Part shown: positions 1 to 7,543 of the stretch, piece by piece
Layout of the letters: each line of letters begins with the position of its first letter
Numbering within the stretch: position 1 is the stretch's first letter
Source: Paracoccaceae bacterium
GTDB taxonomy: Bacteria; Pseudomonadota; Alphaproteobacteria; Rhodobacterales; Rhodobacteraceae
DNA: 15,573 bases
Direction of reading: 5' to 3'
Assembly (NCBI GenBank): GCA_003447515.1
Contig: DLZA01000323.1
Location: forward strand, 1 to 15,573
Made by a program: the position numbers and the translations under genes
The notes under the pieces: model-generated
What the model was told of the DNA's origin: nothing
What the model saw: only the letters and a program-made list of their open reading frames with translations
Databases searched by the model: none

Positions 1-300
1 TAACCGACATAATTGAAACAATGTAGCTTGTGAAACAGCATTAATCATCCAATTTGGATTTTAAATCAGCCACCAAAATACCTCACTCGCGTGAAACGCC
101 AAACTATCATCTGAAACAAAATGCCGTTATGATCGCTCAAAATGATCGCATATCCGTAATGATGATGCCGCCTATTAAATGTGCGGAGCAAATTGACCCC
201 TATTCTCGAAGTTCGCCATAAAATCAATGAAAAATGCTTCCAAGGCGGCCCAGAACGAGCCAATGCTGCCACCTCATTCACCAACATAAAAGTATTTATG
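1..300. other. Gene-poor left edge
   Basis: I see no gene here that I can support. Open frames on both strands are short and their translations do not look like a known family. On the minus strand a 32-codon open stretch (175-273) has a protein-like composition (IGSFWAALEAFFIDFMANFE) but has no usable start at its head. The octamer ATGATCGC occurs twice 13 bases apart (129-136 and 142-149). Nothing was found that resembles a tRNA or a complete insertion-sequence end. Confidence 0.5.
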
Positions 301-579
301 TTACGTCCAGTGCGGCGTGCCTTGTCCAGGCAGAGATTGCAACGCCATGCTTGGCGAATGATAGTCCAAACCGTGATCGTCGCAAAATCCAGTAACCCAT
401 TGGTCGTCCATTAACAAAAACTGTAAAACAGAGCCTTGGAAATCCACGTCAGCTGCCCGAGTTCGTAGGTCGTCAACACTGGCCCCACTGGCTCCTAAAA
501 AAATATTGCATAAATTATCATTCCTTACGAGCCACGTGAGTACCTGTAAGGAAATGACTTCTGCAGCTTCTGGCGTCAT
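301..579 (-). CDS. DUF3572 family protein
   Basis: This is a small acidic cytoplasmic protein of about 92 residues. It matches my memory of the DUF3572 family of alphaproteobacteria: an N-terminal MTPEAAEVISLQVLTWL helix, a central DDLRTRAADVDFQGSVLQFL segment, a later DDQWVTGFCDDHGLD segment, and the family-typical C-terminus ending PHWT. The function of the family is not known. I chose the ATG at 577-579 because family members begin MTPE/MT.E. The open frame extends to an ATG at 625-627, which would add 16 unlike residues, and neither start has a well-placed ribosome binding site. In other alphaproteobacteria I recall this gene near divK/pleD; here it stands alone, with no such neighbour in view. 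Confidence 0.75.
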   Translation of the reverse strand: MTPEAAEVISLQVLTWLVRNDNLCNIFLGASGASVDDLRTRAADVDFQGSVLQFLLMDDQWVTGFCDDHGLDYHSPSMALQSLPGQGTPHWT

Positions 580-914
580 AAACAAAAAATCCACTTCAAA
601 CGTTTTCAATCGAGGTGCTGGTATCATCCTTAGCTCTATCAGGGTAGGGCAACACCTGCACCTGTTTCAAAACTACCCATCACCTTTCTTTGACGAAAGA
701 AAATACTTAATAGCAGGCGTCCTTATTTCTCACCCAACGATCACAAACAAATTCTCTCACAACGCTCATGTTTGTCGTCAGGAATTATGGTGATGACAGC
801 ACAACGCATGACTAATCGATACTTTATTACTAGTTCTTGGAAAGGTTTGCGACATCCCGCCGCAAGACAGCTTGTCTCAGTTGAATTCAGGCCCCCATAT
901 CCTAAACAGACCGT
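580..914. other. Intergenic region between divergent DUF3572 and DUF983 genes
   Basis: This stretch should hold the promoters of two divergently read genes. Several open frames cross it on both strands, but none gives a recognisable protein or has a convincing ribosome binding site. I see no strong hairpin, tRNA or repeat. Confidence 0.45.
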
Positions 915-1334
915 ATGGGTAGCACACACTACAATGGAGCCACGCAAACTGAAATGCGTGAGGCTAAGCCGGCAATGTTACGAGGGTGGCGTGGTAAATG
1001 TCCCAACTGCGGTATGGGGCCCATGTTTAATGGATATTTGAAGGTCCGAAACACTTGTGAGTTCTGTTCTGAAGATCTCTATCACCATCGCGCCGACGAT
1101 GGACCGGCGTACATAGCAATTTTAGTTTGTGGGCACTTATTGGCACCTGTAATGATGTTTGTGTTTGAGACGTGGCGACCAGATCCGCTGGTTCTTACCG
1201 TTGGCTTTGTTGTGGTCTTCGTTGCGCTCGCTCTTTATTTATTGCCCCGCATAAAAGGGGTAATTGTTGCGTTGCAGTGGGCTAAACAAATGCATGGGTT
1301 TAGGCGTGACGTTGCGCAACATTCTATTGACTAG
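915..1334 (+). CDS. DUF983 family zinc-ribbon membrane protein
   Basis: A 139-residue protein of the DUF983 family. It has a short N-terminal tail, then a zinc-ribbon-like pair of CxxC motifs (C29/C32 in KCPNCG and C48/C51 in CEFC). The family-typical HHRADDGPAY follows, then two membrane segments (about 66-86 and 91-111) and the conserved LPRIKGVIVALQWAKQMHGF near the C-terminus. The biochemical role of the family is not established. The ATG at 915 gives a tail of normal length before KPAMLRGWRGKCPNC; an in-frame ATG at 954 (MREAKP) is an alternative. It is followed 65 bases later by the NUDIX gene on the same strand, so the two may be co-transcribed. Confidence 0.85.
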   Translation: MGSTHYNGATQTEMREAKPAMLRGWRGKCPNCGMGPMFNGYLKVRNTCEFCSEDLYHHRADDGPAYIAILVCGHLLAPVMMFVFETWRPDPLVLTVGFVVVFVALALYLLPRIKGVIVALQWAKQMHGFRRDVAQHSID

Positions 1335-1399
1335 CTCTGAACAATGGACTTTTTCTATTTTGCCAGATTTAAACTAAGGGAAGCAATCGAAGGCTCGCA

Positions 1400-2095
1400 A
1401 TGTCCAAAATCCCTCTTCAAGACATTCCTATCAAAAATGCCGCTACAGTTATTTTGGTGCGTGACACGAATGATGGCCCCCACGTCTTAATGGGGCAGCG
1501 CGGCAAAGCGGCCGTATTTATGCCAAACAAATTTGTGTTCCCTGGTGGTGGTCTAGATTCTGCCGACACACAGGTCACATTGAATGGTAGAGCTTCAGAT
1601 ACCTGCATGGCCCGTTTGGCAAGCCAATCAAACGAAGATCTCGCACTGCCATTACTGGCCGCTGCGATCCGCGAGATGTGGGAAGAAACGGGGCACCCTG
1701 TTGGACTGCCTTCGGATGATGCAGCGGACATGGCCAGCACGCAGCCTACAAACTGGCAAAGATTTTTTGAGGCAGGCTATCTGCCTGATCCATCTGGGTT
1801 AGAATTTATTTTTCGTGCAGTGACTCCACCCGGGCGTCCCCGCCGCTTTGACGCACGATTTTTTTTGGGCCGCGCCGACTTAATCCAAGGAGACCCTGAC
1901 GATTTTTCTCGCGCTGAAGATGAGTTGTCGCATTTACAGTGGATTCCGCTGGCCAAGTCGCGTGAGTTTGATCTGCCCTTTATCACCGAAGTGGTGCTTG
2001 CCGAGGTGCAAAACCGGCTGGAAAATCCTGATAAAAATCACCCTGTTCCCTTTTTCAGTCACGATGGCGAGAGGTCGCAATTTTCAAAGCTTTGA
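1400..2095 (+). CDS. NUDIX hydrolase, NUDT19-like
   Basis: A 231-residue protein of the NUDIX superfamily, which cleaves nucleoside-diphosphate-linked compounds. Residues 13-36 form the first strands (AATVILVRD, VLMGQRG), followed by FPGGGLD at 47-53. The catalytic REMWEETG lies at 91-98, with metal-binding glutamates E95/E96. About 40 residues separate the GGG loop from the REXXEE helix, whereas a classic Nudix box has these parts adjacent. That split box is typical of the NUDT19/RP2-like (coenzyme A diphosphatase-like) group common in roseobacters. The substrate cannot be told from sequence. It lies downstream of DUF983, and its stop is only 47 bases before tauR, so read-through into tauR is possible. 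Confidence 0.88.
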   Translation: MSKIPLQDIPIKNAATVILVRDTNDGPHVLMGQRGKAAVFMPNKFVFPGGGLDSADTQVTLNGRASDTCMARLASQSNEDLALPLLAAAIREMWEETGHPVGLPSDDAADMASTQPTNWQRFFEAGYLPDPSGLEFIFRAVTPPGRPRRFDARFFLGRADLIQGDPDDFSRAEDELSHLQWIPLAKSREFDLPFITEVVLAEVQNRLENPDKNHPVPFFSHDGERSQFSKL

Positions 2096-2098
2096 GAC

Positions 2099-2130
2099 AT
2101 AAGTCCACTTTACCTCTCGGTTAAGTCCAC
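2099..2130 (-). promoter_or_regulatory. Candidate TauR operator upstream of tauR
   Basis: On the minus strand this reads GTGGACTTAA, 12 bases, GTGGACTTAT: two near-identical 10-mers 22 bp apart (2121-2130 and 2099-2108). They differ from the R. capsulatus TauR site I recall (CTGGACYTAA) mainly at the first base. The pair ends 12 bases before the tauR start, so it overlaps any promoter immediately upstream. This fits autoregulation, as is common for MocR-type regulators. Binding by this TauR is inference. Confidence 0.6.
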
Positions 2131-2142
2131 CTATTTAGCGTT

Positions 2143-3603
2143 ATGGCTTTATCTGAAGATCTCTTTTTCCTAGACCCTTCGTTTGAAGGAAGTCTGCAAA
2201 GCCAGATCCGTCAGATAGTCGCCTCAGCAATTTTATCGCGAAGCTTTCTACCAGGCGAGCGACTTCCATCTTCGCGCAAACTGGCAAAGCATCTTGGGAT
2301 AAGTAGAATTACGGTTACACTTTCATACCAGGAATTGGTGGCAGACGGGTATTTGACCACACGCTCCCGGTCTGGTTTTTTTGTGGCAGACGACGCGCCT
2401 TCTTCGACCTTTCATGTCAACACTGCTGCAGTTCAAGATCGCGTTGATTGGGATGTAGCCTTGCAACGCAACTATATGGGTGCTGCGAAGGTTGAAAAGA
2501 CTTTTAACTGGCAATCCTATCCGTACCCGTTCATTTACGGCCAAGCAGACCCAAAACTATTTAGCCATTCAAATTGGCGTCTTTGCGCTCACCAAGCACT
2601 TGGAAAAAAGGAATTCGATAGCCTTACGTCAGATTACGCTGAGGAAGATGACCCACAACTTATCGACTTTATCGCACGTCACACGCTCACACGGCGGGGC
2701 ATCCGTGCAAACCGTAATCAAATTTTGTTGACTGTTGGCGCACAAAACGCACTATGGATGGTTGCTCAACTCTTGCTCAACAAAGGGAAAACGGCCGCTT
2801 ATGAGAACCCTGGATATCCAGGCCTGCGAAGTATTTTATATCAATCTGATTGCGAATTGATGGCGGTAGACGTGGATAAAGATGGGCTAAACCCATCAAA
2901 ATTGCCTTTAGGAATAGACGTCGTTTTTACCACGCCAAGCCACCATGCACCAACAGCTGTAACGATGCCAATGAATCGCCGACATGCTTTATTAAAACGC
3001 GCATCAGACCAGAACATGATCATCATTGAGGACGACTATGAATTCGAAATGTCGTTTTTAAATGCACCATCACCTGCGCTCAAATCGCTCGACACAGAAG
3101 GGCGTGTGATTTACATCGGTAGCTTTTCAAAATCACTGTTTCCAGGTCTCAGACTTGGGTATTTGGTAGCGTCCGAACCCCTTATTCAGCAAGCCCGGGC
3201 TTTACGCAGCACAGTTTTGCGCCATCCCCCTGGACACATGCAACGAACTACCGCGAAATTCCTTGCGCTTGGGCACTACGATGCACTAGTGCGGCGCATG
3301 AAAGATGCCTATTTTGAACGCAGGCAAGTCATGGCAAAAGCACTCAGAGAACATGGACTGACAATTGCAGGATCAGCTTCTTTTGGCGGTTCATCTTTTT
3401 GGATGCGTGCTCCAGATCATATCGATACTCGAAATCTTGCATCAAAACTTAAGGAAGAAGGTGTGCTAATTGAGCCTGGCGCTCCATTCTTTGAGGGTCG
3501 TGATGGCCCACGGAACCACTTCCGCCTAGCATATTCTTCGATCGATAGTGAAGCAATTGCCAAAGGAATTTCAATCATTTCCGAAGCTATAAAAAATAGC
3601 TAG
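2143..3603 (+). CDS. tauR: MocR-type GntR/aminotransferase regulator, TauR-like
   Basis: A 486-residue transcription factor of the MocR/GabR type. An N-terminal GntR winged helix (about 16-83, with LPSSRKLAKHLGISRITVTL as the recognition helix region) is fused to a fold-type I aminotransferase domain (about 125-480). The pyridoxal phosphate site is visible: EDDYEFE at 296-302, and the Schiff-base lysine K330 in SFSKSLFPGLRLGY. Such proteins sense a ligand through PLP. TauR of Rhodobacter activates taurine uptake and breakdown genes. The position immediately before tauABC and the paired repeats upstream of tauR, tauA and pta favour the TauR assignment; GabR- or PdxR-like roles are the alternatives. 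No Shine-Dalgarno motif precedes the ATG at 2143, yet the N-terminus (LFFLDPSFEGSLQSQIRQ) fits homologues. Confidence 0.8.
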   Translation: MALSEDLFFLDPSFEGSLQSQIRQIVASAILSRSFLPGERLPSSRKLAKHLGISRITVTLSYQELVADGYLTTRSRSGFFVADDAPSSTFHVNTAAVQDRVDWDVALQRNYMGAAKVEKTFNWQSYPYPFIYGQADPKLFSHSNWRLCAHQALGKKEFDSLTSDYAEEDDPQLIDFIARHTLTRRGIRANRNQILLTVGAQNALWMVAQLLLNKGKTAAYENPGYPGLRSILYQSDCELMAVDVDKDGLNPSKLPLGIDVVFTTPSHHAPTAVTMPMNRRHALLKRASDQNMIIIEDDYEFEMSFLNAPSPALKSLDTEGRVIYIGSFSKSLFPGLRLGYLVASEPLIQQARALRSTVLRHPPGHMQRTTAKFLALGHYDALVRRMKDAYFERRQVMAKALREHGLTIAGSASFGGSSFWMRAPDHIDTRNLASKLKEEGVLIEPGAPFFEGRDGPRNHFRLAYSSIDSEAIAKGISIISEAIKNS

Positions 3604-3636
3604 CGTCCGACAGCCCATTTTGCGAAACTCCGATTA

Positions 3637-3668
3637 TTGGAATCATGCAACGAGTTATCTGGTACTAT
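3637..3668 (+). promoter_or_regulatory. Candidate degenerate TauR site upstream of tauA
   Basis: TTGGAATCAT (3637-3646) and CTGGTACTAT (3659-3668) are 22 bp apart start to start, the same spacing as the clearer pairs upstream of tauR and pta. Matches to the recalled CTGGACYTAA are only 6 and 7 of 10, so the spacing and location carry most of the weight. The pair lies about 107 bases before the tauA start. Confidence 0.4.
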
Positions 3669-3738
3669 CCAAAAACTCGACAAAATTTCAAGGTTTCGCA
3701 CGCCCGCTTACCGCAATGGGCTTGCATCTTTATTACTT

Positions 3739-3756
3739 CGAAAGAATTAACTTTCG
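3739..3756 (+). promoter_or_regulatory. Inverted repeat in the tauA leader
   Basis: CGAAAG (3739-3744) and CTTTCG (3751-3756) form a perfect 6-bp stem around a 6-base loop. The arm ends 7 bases before the tauA Shine-Dalgarno motif (AGGGAGA, 3763-3769). It could be a leader hairpin that protects the mRNA or an operator half-site pair. There is no U-run, so it is not a terminator. Confidence 0.4.
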
Positions 3757-3774
3757 CAGATCAGGGAGAATATA

Positions 3775-4764
3775 ATGAAACTGACTAAAACACTTACTGC
3801 AATGGCTGTCGCCCTTGCAGCAACAACTGGTTCAGCAGCACATGCACTAGACGAATTAGTTGTTGCGTACTTCATGGAGTGGCCAACACCAAACCAGCAC
3901 GCACAAGCAAACAAACTGTACGCAGAAAAGATGGGGATCCCAGTGAAATGGGTCGCATTTGATGCAGGAACAGCAATGTCTGCTGCGATGGCTTCTGGCG
4001 ATGTACACATTTCCTATTCACAAGGTGTTACACCTTTCTTGGTGGCAACTGCTGCTGGCCAAGATCTTCAGATTGTAGACATCGCGGTATCCTATTCTGA
4101 CAATGATAACTGCGTTGTGCGTTCTGAATTGGAAATTACCAAAGAAAATGTGATGGATCTAAAGGGTAAAAAAGTTGCGGTCCCACTTGGAACAGCAGCG
4201 CACTCTGGCTTTTTGGCTCAGATCAAGTACTTCGGCATGTCCGAGTCTGATTTCACAATCGTAGATATGGCACCATCAGATTCCGCAGCCGCATTCAGCC
4301 AGCCATCCACAGATCTAGCTATGGCATGTGGTTGGGGTGGTTCTTTGCGCACTATGAAGCAGCACGGCAACCCTATCATCGAAGGCGCTGAAAAAGAATC
4401 CGTGGTTGGCAAAGTGTTTGACGTCACCTCCGTTCCAACAGCTTTTGGCGAAGAAAACCCAGACGTACTGTCAAAATTCCTCGCAATCACTGCAGAAATG
4501 AACGCAATGTATGCCAAAGACCCTGCACCAATGATGAATGGCATTGCTAAAGAAGCTGGTATGGATATGGAGGGCACGACTGCTGTTATCGGCACGTTCG
4601 TATTCCCTGACACAGCAACTCAACTATCTGCCGACTGGATGGGTGGCGGCGTAGCAGACTACCTAACAAACGCTGCAAAAGGTTTGGGTGACAAAATCAC
4701 TCCATTGGCTGACTATTCTGCCGTTGTGAACTCTTCCTATTTGGAAGCTGCTTCAAAAATGTAA
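3775..4764 (+). CDS. tauA: Taurine ABC transporter substrate-binding protein
   Basis: A 329-residue periplasmic binding protein of the NitT/TauT (SsuA/TauA) type. A Sec signal peptide covers residues 1-24: lysines at 2 and 5, a hydrophobic core, and cleavage after AHA. The mature part begins with a strand and the ligand-site segment YFMEWPTPNQ. It continues with FDAGTAMSAAMASGDVHISY, VAVPLGTAAHSGFL and DLAMACGWGGSL, all strongly like the roseobacter TauA proteins I remember. It should deliver taurine or a related sulfonate to TauBC; the exact ligand is inferred from family likeness and the TauR/Pta/SoeABC context. A good ribosome binding site (AGGGAGA) precedes the ATG. It is first in the tauABC operon, and a hairpin separates it from tauB. 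Confidence 0.88.
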   Translation: MKLTKTLTAMAVALAATTGSAAHALDELVVAYFMEWPTPNQHAQANKLYAEKMGIPVKWVAFDAGTAMSAAMASGDVHISYSQGVTPFLVATAAGQDLQIVDIAVSYSDNDNCVVRSELEITKENVMDLKGKKVAVPLGTAAHSGFLAQIKYFGMSESDFTIVDMAPSDSAAAFSQPSTDLAMACGWGGSLRTMKQHGNPIIEGAEKESVVGKVFDVTSVPTAFGEENPDVLSKFLAITAEMNAMYAKDPAPMMNGIAKEAGMDMEGTTAVIGTFVFPDTATQLSADWMGGGVADYLTNAAKGLGDKITPLADYSAVVNSSYLEAASKM

Positions 4765-4769
4765 ACAAT

Positions 4770-4831
4770 TTGCCTAAATTCAAGGCGATAGTAATAAAAT
4801 AAGCGGCTCCCTTTGCAAAATTGGGGGCCGC
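4770..4831 (+). promoter_or_regulatory. Tandem hairpins between tauA and tauB
   Basis: Two stem-loops follow the tauA stop. A weak one pairs TTGCCT (4770-4775) with AGGCGA (4783-4788). A strong one pairs GCGGCTCCC (4803-4811) with GGGGGCCGC (4823-4831): nine pairs including one G-U, with an 11-base loop. No U-run follows the strong stem, so read-through into tauB is expected. Such structures after a binding-protein gene commonly stabilise the upstream mRNA or attenuate the downstream part, giving more binding protein than transporter. Confidence 0.6.
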
Positions 4832-4871
4832 GACAAGAACTACCCCCAAATAAAACGAATAGGGACGCCTC

Positions 4872-5675
4872 ATGTCTGGTCTGATCATCGATGATGTATC
4901 AATGACCTTCGAATTGCCGGGTGGTGGCAAAGTCGAAGCGTTAAAAAACATCAAACTCAATATAAAAGAGGGGGAATTAATGTCAGTTCTCGGTCCCTCC
5001 GGATGTGGGAAATCAACGCTTCTAAATATTCTTGCAGGCTTCCTCGCGCCAACAGAAGGCAAAATGTCTCTGTCTGCAGAAAAGATTACGGGCCCTAGCC
5101 CTAAACGCGGAATGGTGTTCCAACATGGTGCATTATTCGAATGGATGAACGTGACCAAAAATATTGGTTTTGGTCCTAAGATGAAGGGTGTACCCCAGGC
5201 GCAGATCACTCAAAAAGTTGAAGAGCTGCTAGAGATAGTTGGCTTGCAAGACTTTGGCGAGAAGATGATCTATGAAATGTCCGGTGGTATGCAGCAGCGC
5301 GTAGCCTTAGCCCGCTGCTTAGCAAACGAGCCAGATGTGATCCTGATGGATGAGCCACTCGGTGCACTTGACGCGCTGACCCGTGAGAAAATGCAAAGCC
5401 TTGTTTTGGATATCTGGAAGAAGACAGGTAAGACTATCATCTTGATCACACACTCCGTCGAAGAAGCTTTACTACTCGGTGAACGCTTGCTGGTCATGGC
5501 CCCGCGTCCAGGGCGTGTGCACAAAGAATACAAACTTCCCTTTGCAGAGCTCGGTGTGGGTGCAGATCTGCGTGAAGTGAAACGACATGAAGATTTTGGT
5601 CCAAAGCGAGATGAAATCCTTTCTATGATTTGGGACATGGAAGAAGAAATCATGGGTCGGACGGAGTCAGCATAA
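4872..5675 (+). CDS. tauB: Taurine ABC transporter ATP-binding protein
   Basis: A 267-residue cytoplasmic ATPase of the NitT/TauT importer family that powers uptake. All parts of the nucleotide-binding domain are present in order: Walker A GPSGCGKST (41-49), Q-loop glutamine Q84 in VFQHGALFEW, signature MSGGMQQR (136-143), Walker B ILMDEP with E161, D-loop ALD (165-167), and the switch histidine H194 in LITHSVEEA. The C-terminal 60 residues are the usual family extension. The ATG at 4872 follows AGGGACG. Its stop shares a base with the tauC start (TAATG), so translation of the two is probably coupled. Confidence 0.9.
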   Translation: MSGLIIDDVSMTFELPGGGKVEALKNIKLNIKEGELMSVLGPSGCGKSTLLNILAGFLAPTEGKMSLSAEKITGPSPKRGMVFQHGALFEWMNVTKNIGFGPKMKGVPQAQITQKVEELLEIVGLQDFGEKMIYEMSGGMQQRVALARCLANEPDVILMDEPLGALDALTREKMQSLVLDIWKKTGKTIILITHSVEEALLLGERLLVMAPRPGRVHKEYKLPFAELGVGADLREVKRHEDFGPKRDEILSMIWDMEEEIMGRTESA

Positions 5676-7003
5676 TGTGGTTTGAAGTATTTGAAGCACT
5701 CGTTACATCTTTTTGGATGGTTGTGGGCATTACCATCATACTTGGCCTTTTTGTCCTTTTTAGCATCGCTATCAGTTATCTTTACAGGGCATACGACGCG
5801 ACCAAAGATAAAGCGCGTGGTTATTCCAGCCTAAAAACAGTGACTTTTGGAGATGAAAGTTCGGTTGTGGCCAATCGCATCGCCTCCATAGCAGCCGTTG
5901 CATCAATTTTTTTGATTTGGTGTATCGCCACTGGTTCGTCTCTAATTCCAACCGTACTCGCGCCACCGTTTACCGGTGACACGCAGTTTGAATACACAGC
6001 GCGCAATGCTGCAGGCGAAGAAGCAAGTGCAACAGTTTTCATTCGCGTCTATGCATCCAGCAATAAGTCGCCCGAAAAACTAGCAAATGCCGCCAATGGC
6101 ACGAGTTTTGCCAAAGACGACGTTTTGTTGATCCCAGAGCGTCGCTCCAAAATAATAAAAGTACAGAACAATGATGAGGGCGGCAAAGAAGGAGGGTATG
6201 AAGTCATTGCCATAAATGGTCAGCCGGTTCTGCGTGAAAAGGTGTATCCGTACTCGGACGGTGAGATCCTTGTAACAAAACGTGGTAGCCTGTCAGTGCG
6301 TCCGTCAACTGGTCGCACAATGGAGTCCTTATATCTTCCCCCACCTGAAAAAGTTTGGTCTACGTTTAAAGAACTTTCGGTAAATGGCTATCAAGGTGTC
6401 GGCCTTTGGGAAAACGTATTCTGGTCTTTGTTTCGAGTTGTAATCGGGTTTGCACTTGGGTGCCTCTTCGGCATACCACTCGGCTTTGCAATCGGTCTAA
6501 ACTCGTGGCTTCGCGGTTGGTTTGACCCTATCGTAGAAGTGATGCGCCCTGTTCCACCGCTGGCCTTGATCCCTCTTGTGATCATCTGGTTTGGTATTGG
6601 CGAACAAGGTAAAATCTCTCTGCTATTCTTAGCCGCATTATGGATCATGATCATCGCCGCACGCGCAGGCGTGTCAGGTGTAAGCATTTCAAAGGTGCAC
6701 GCAGCTTACTCACTTGGGGCGTCGAAGCGCCAGTTGCTGACCAAGGTCATTTTGCCTAACTCACTGCCTGAAATCTTCACAGGCGCACGGGTCGCTATGG
6801 GTGTCTGTTGGGGCACGGTGGTTGCCGCCGAGTTGGTTGCTGCAGAAAAGGGTGCAGGTAAAATGATCATTGCCGCTTCCAAGTTCCAGCTGACTGATAT
6901 CGTAATCATCGGTATAATCATTATTGGCGTCATAGGCCTGGGCATCGACGTTCTTATGCGTATGGCCGAAACCAAACTGGTTCCCTGGAAAGGTAAAGGC
7001 TAG
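5675..7003 (+). CDS. tauC: Taurine ABC transporter permease with extracytoplasmic insertion
   Basis: A 442-residue inner-membrane permease, much longer than a typical TauC/SsuC of about 250-280 residues. It has an extra N-terminal membrane helix (about 9-34) and a second helix (about 70-98). A hydrophilic block of about 120 residues (about 99-217) follows, and then the normal permease core from LPPPEKVWSTFKEL (221) onward. The core holds the coupling EAA-type loop (HAAYSLGASKRQLLTKVILP, 342-361) and several membrane helices. The hydrophilic block contains FEYTARNAAGEEASATVFIR, which looks like a beta-sandwich strand pattern, and probably faces the periplasm. I chose the ATG at 5675, overlapping the tauB stop and preceded by GGAG; an ATG 45 bases upstream would add an unlikely tail inside tauB. 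Confidence 0.85.
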   Translation: MWFEVFEALVTSFWMVVGITIILGLFVLFSIAISYLYRAYDATKDKARGYSSLKTVTFGDESSVVANRIASIAAVASIFLIWCIATGSSLIPTVLAPPFTGDTQFEYTARNAAGEEASATVFIRVYASSNKSPEKLANAANGTSFAKDDVLLIPERRSKIIKVQNNDEGGKEGGYEVIAINGQPVLREKVYPYSDGEILVTKRGSLSVRPSTGRTMESLYLPPPEKVWSTFKELSVNGYQGVGLWENVFWSLFRVVIGFALGCLFGIPLGFAIGLNSWLRGWFDPIVEVMRPVPPLALIPLVIIWFGIGEQGKISLLFLAALWIMIIAARAGVSGVSISKVHAAYSLGASKRQLLTKVILPNSLPEIFTGARVAMGVCWGTVVAAELVAAEKGAGKMIIAASKFQLTDIVIIGIIIIGVIGLGIDVLMRMAETKLVPWKGKG

Positions 7004-7023
7004 GGCTAAAGCCGCGACAATTT

Positions 7024-7058
7024 AAAAAGGCTGTTCAGCGGAACCGCCTTTTTGTTTT
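7024..7058 (+). terminator. Intrinsic terminator of tauABC
   Basis: AAAAAGGC (7024-7031) pairs perfectly with GCCTTTTT (7046-7053). An inner GTTC/GAAC stem closes a 4-base loop, with one mismatch between the two helices. The 3' arm merges into a T-rich run (to 7058). It lies 20 bases after the tauC stop and closes the operon. Confidence 0.88.
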
Positions 7059-7543
7059 CAATAGGGCAAATAACAAAACAGCAGACGGCACAGTTCAAAT
7101 TTGTGGTTACCGTTCGATACTTTGTAGCAAATGTCGCAAACACACTTTGAGCAAACTTAAAGCTTTTTTTGATTAATCAGGTGGCCGTATACGATTACCA
7201 CATCAAATTCATCTCTCCAAACCTGTTTTAATGCACAATGCACCAACACATGCCCAGCGTACTCCCTCGTCCCACTGGCACAAAAACCACAAGGGGAAGA
7301 ATGACAGCATTACCAGATCCGTTGGCGCATAACCTACACGAACAGACAATATCGCTATCATAAAAAATTTTCAATAAATACAGATAATGCAACCACATAT
7401 AACGTTGGTAAGCGCATCACATTTACTATCAGCCAATCAATTTACCGACCCTGGTCTTTTCTTTCAGAGACATGGGCCAATCCCAGAGCAACTGAATAGA
7501 ATAAAGACCATCTCGCAAAAATATTCAGGAAATAAATGTGTCA
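7059..7543. other. Long intergenic region after tauABC
   Basis: About 485 bases without a gene I can support, between the tauC terminator and the end of the minus-strand GNAT gene. It contains a palindrome TGATTAATCA near 7173. It also holds a 20-codon open frame (7301-7363, starting MTALPDPL) with a purine-rich AAGGGGAAGA directly before its ATG. That could be the decayed head of a lost gene or chance. No tRNA, IS end or CRISPR-like repeat was seen. Confidence 0.5.

Noticed and set aside
175..273. Minus-strand 32-codon stretch with protein-like composition, containing GGGGTCAATTTG-like DNA seen near some IS elements
   Set aside because: It lacks a usable start, is too short, and shows no terminal inverted repeat or transposase fragment.
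66..287. Minus-strand open frame of 73 codons downstream of the DUF3572 gene
   Set aside because: The translation is rich in Arg, His and Trp and resembles no family; there is no ribosome binding site.
7170..7185. TTGATTAATCAG as a possible FNR-type site
   Set aside because: FNR sites need four bases between TTGAT and ATCAA; here there are two, and the last base differs.
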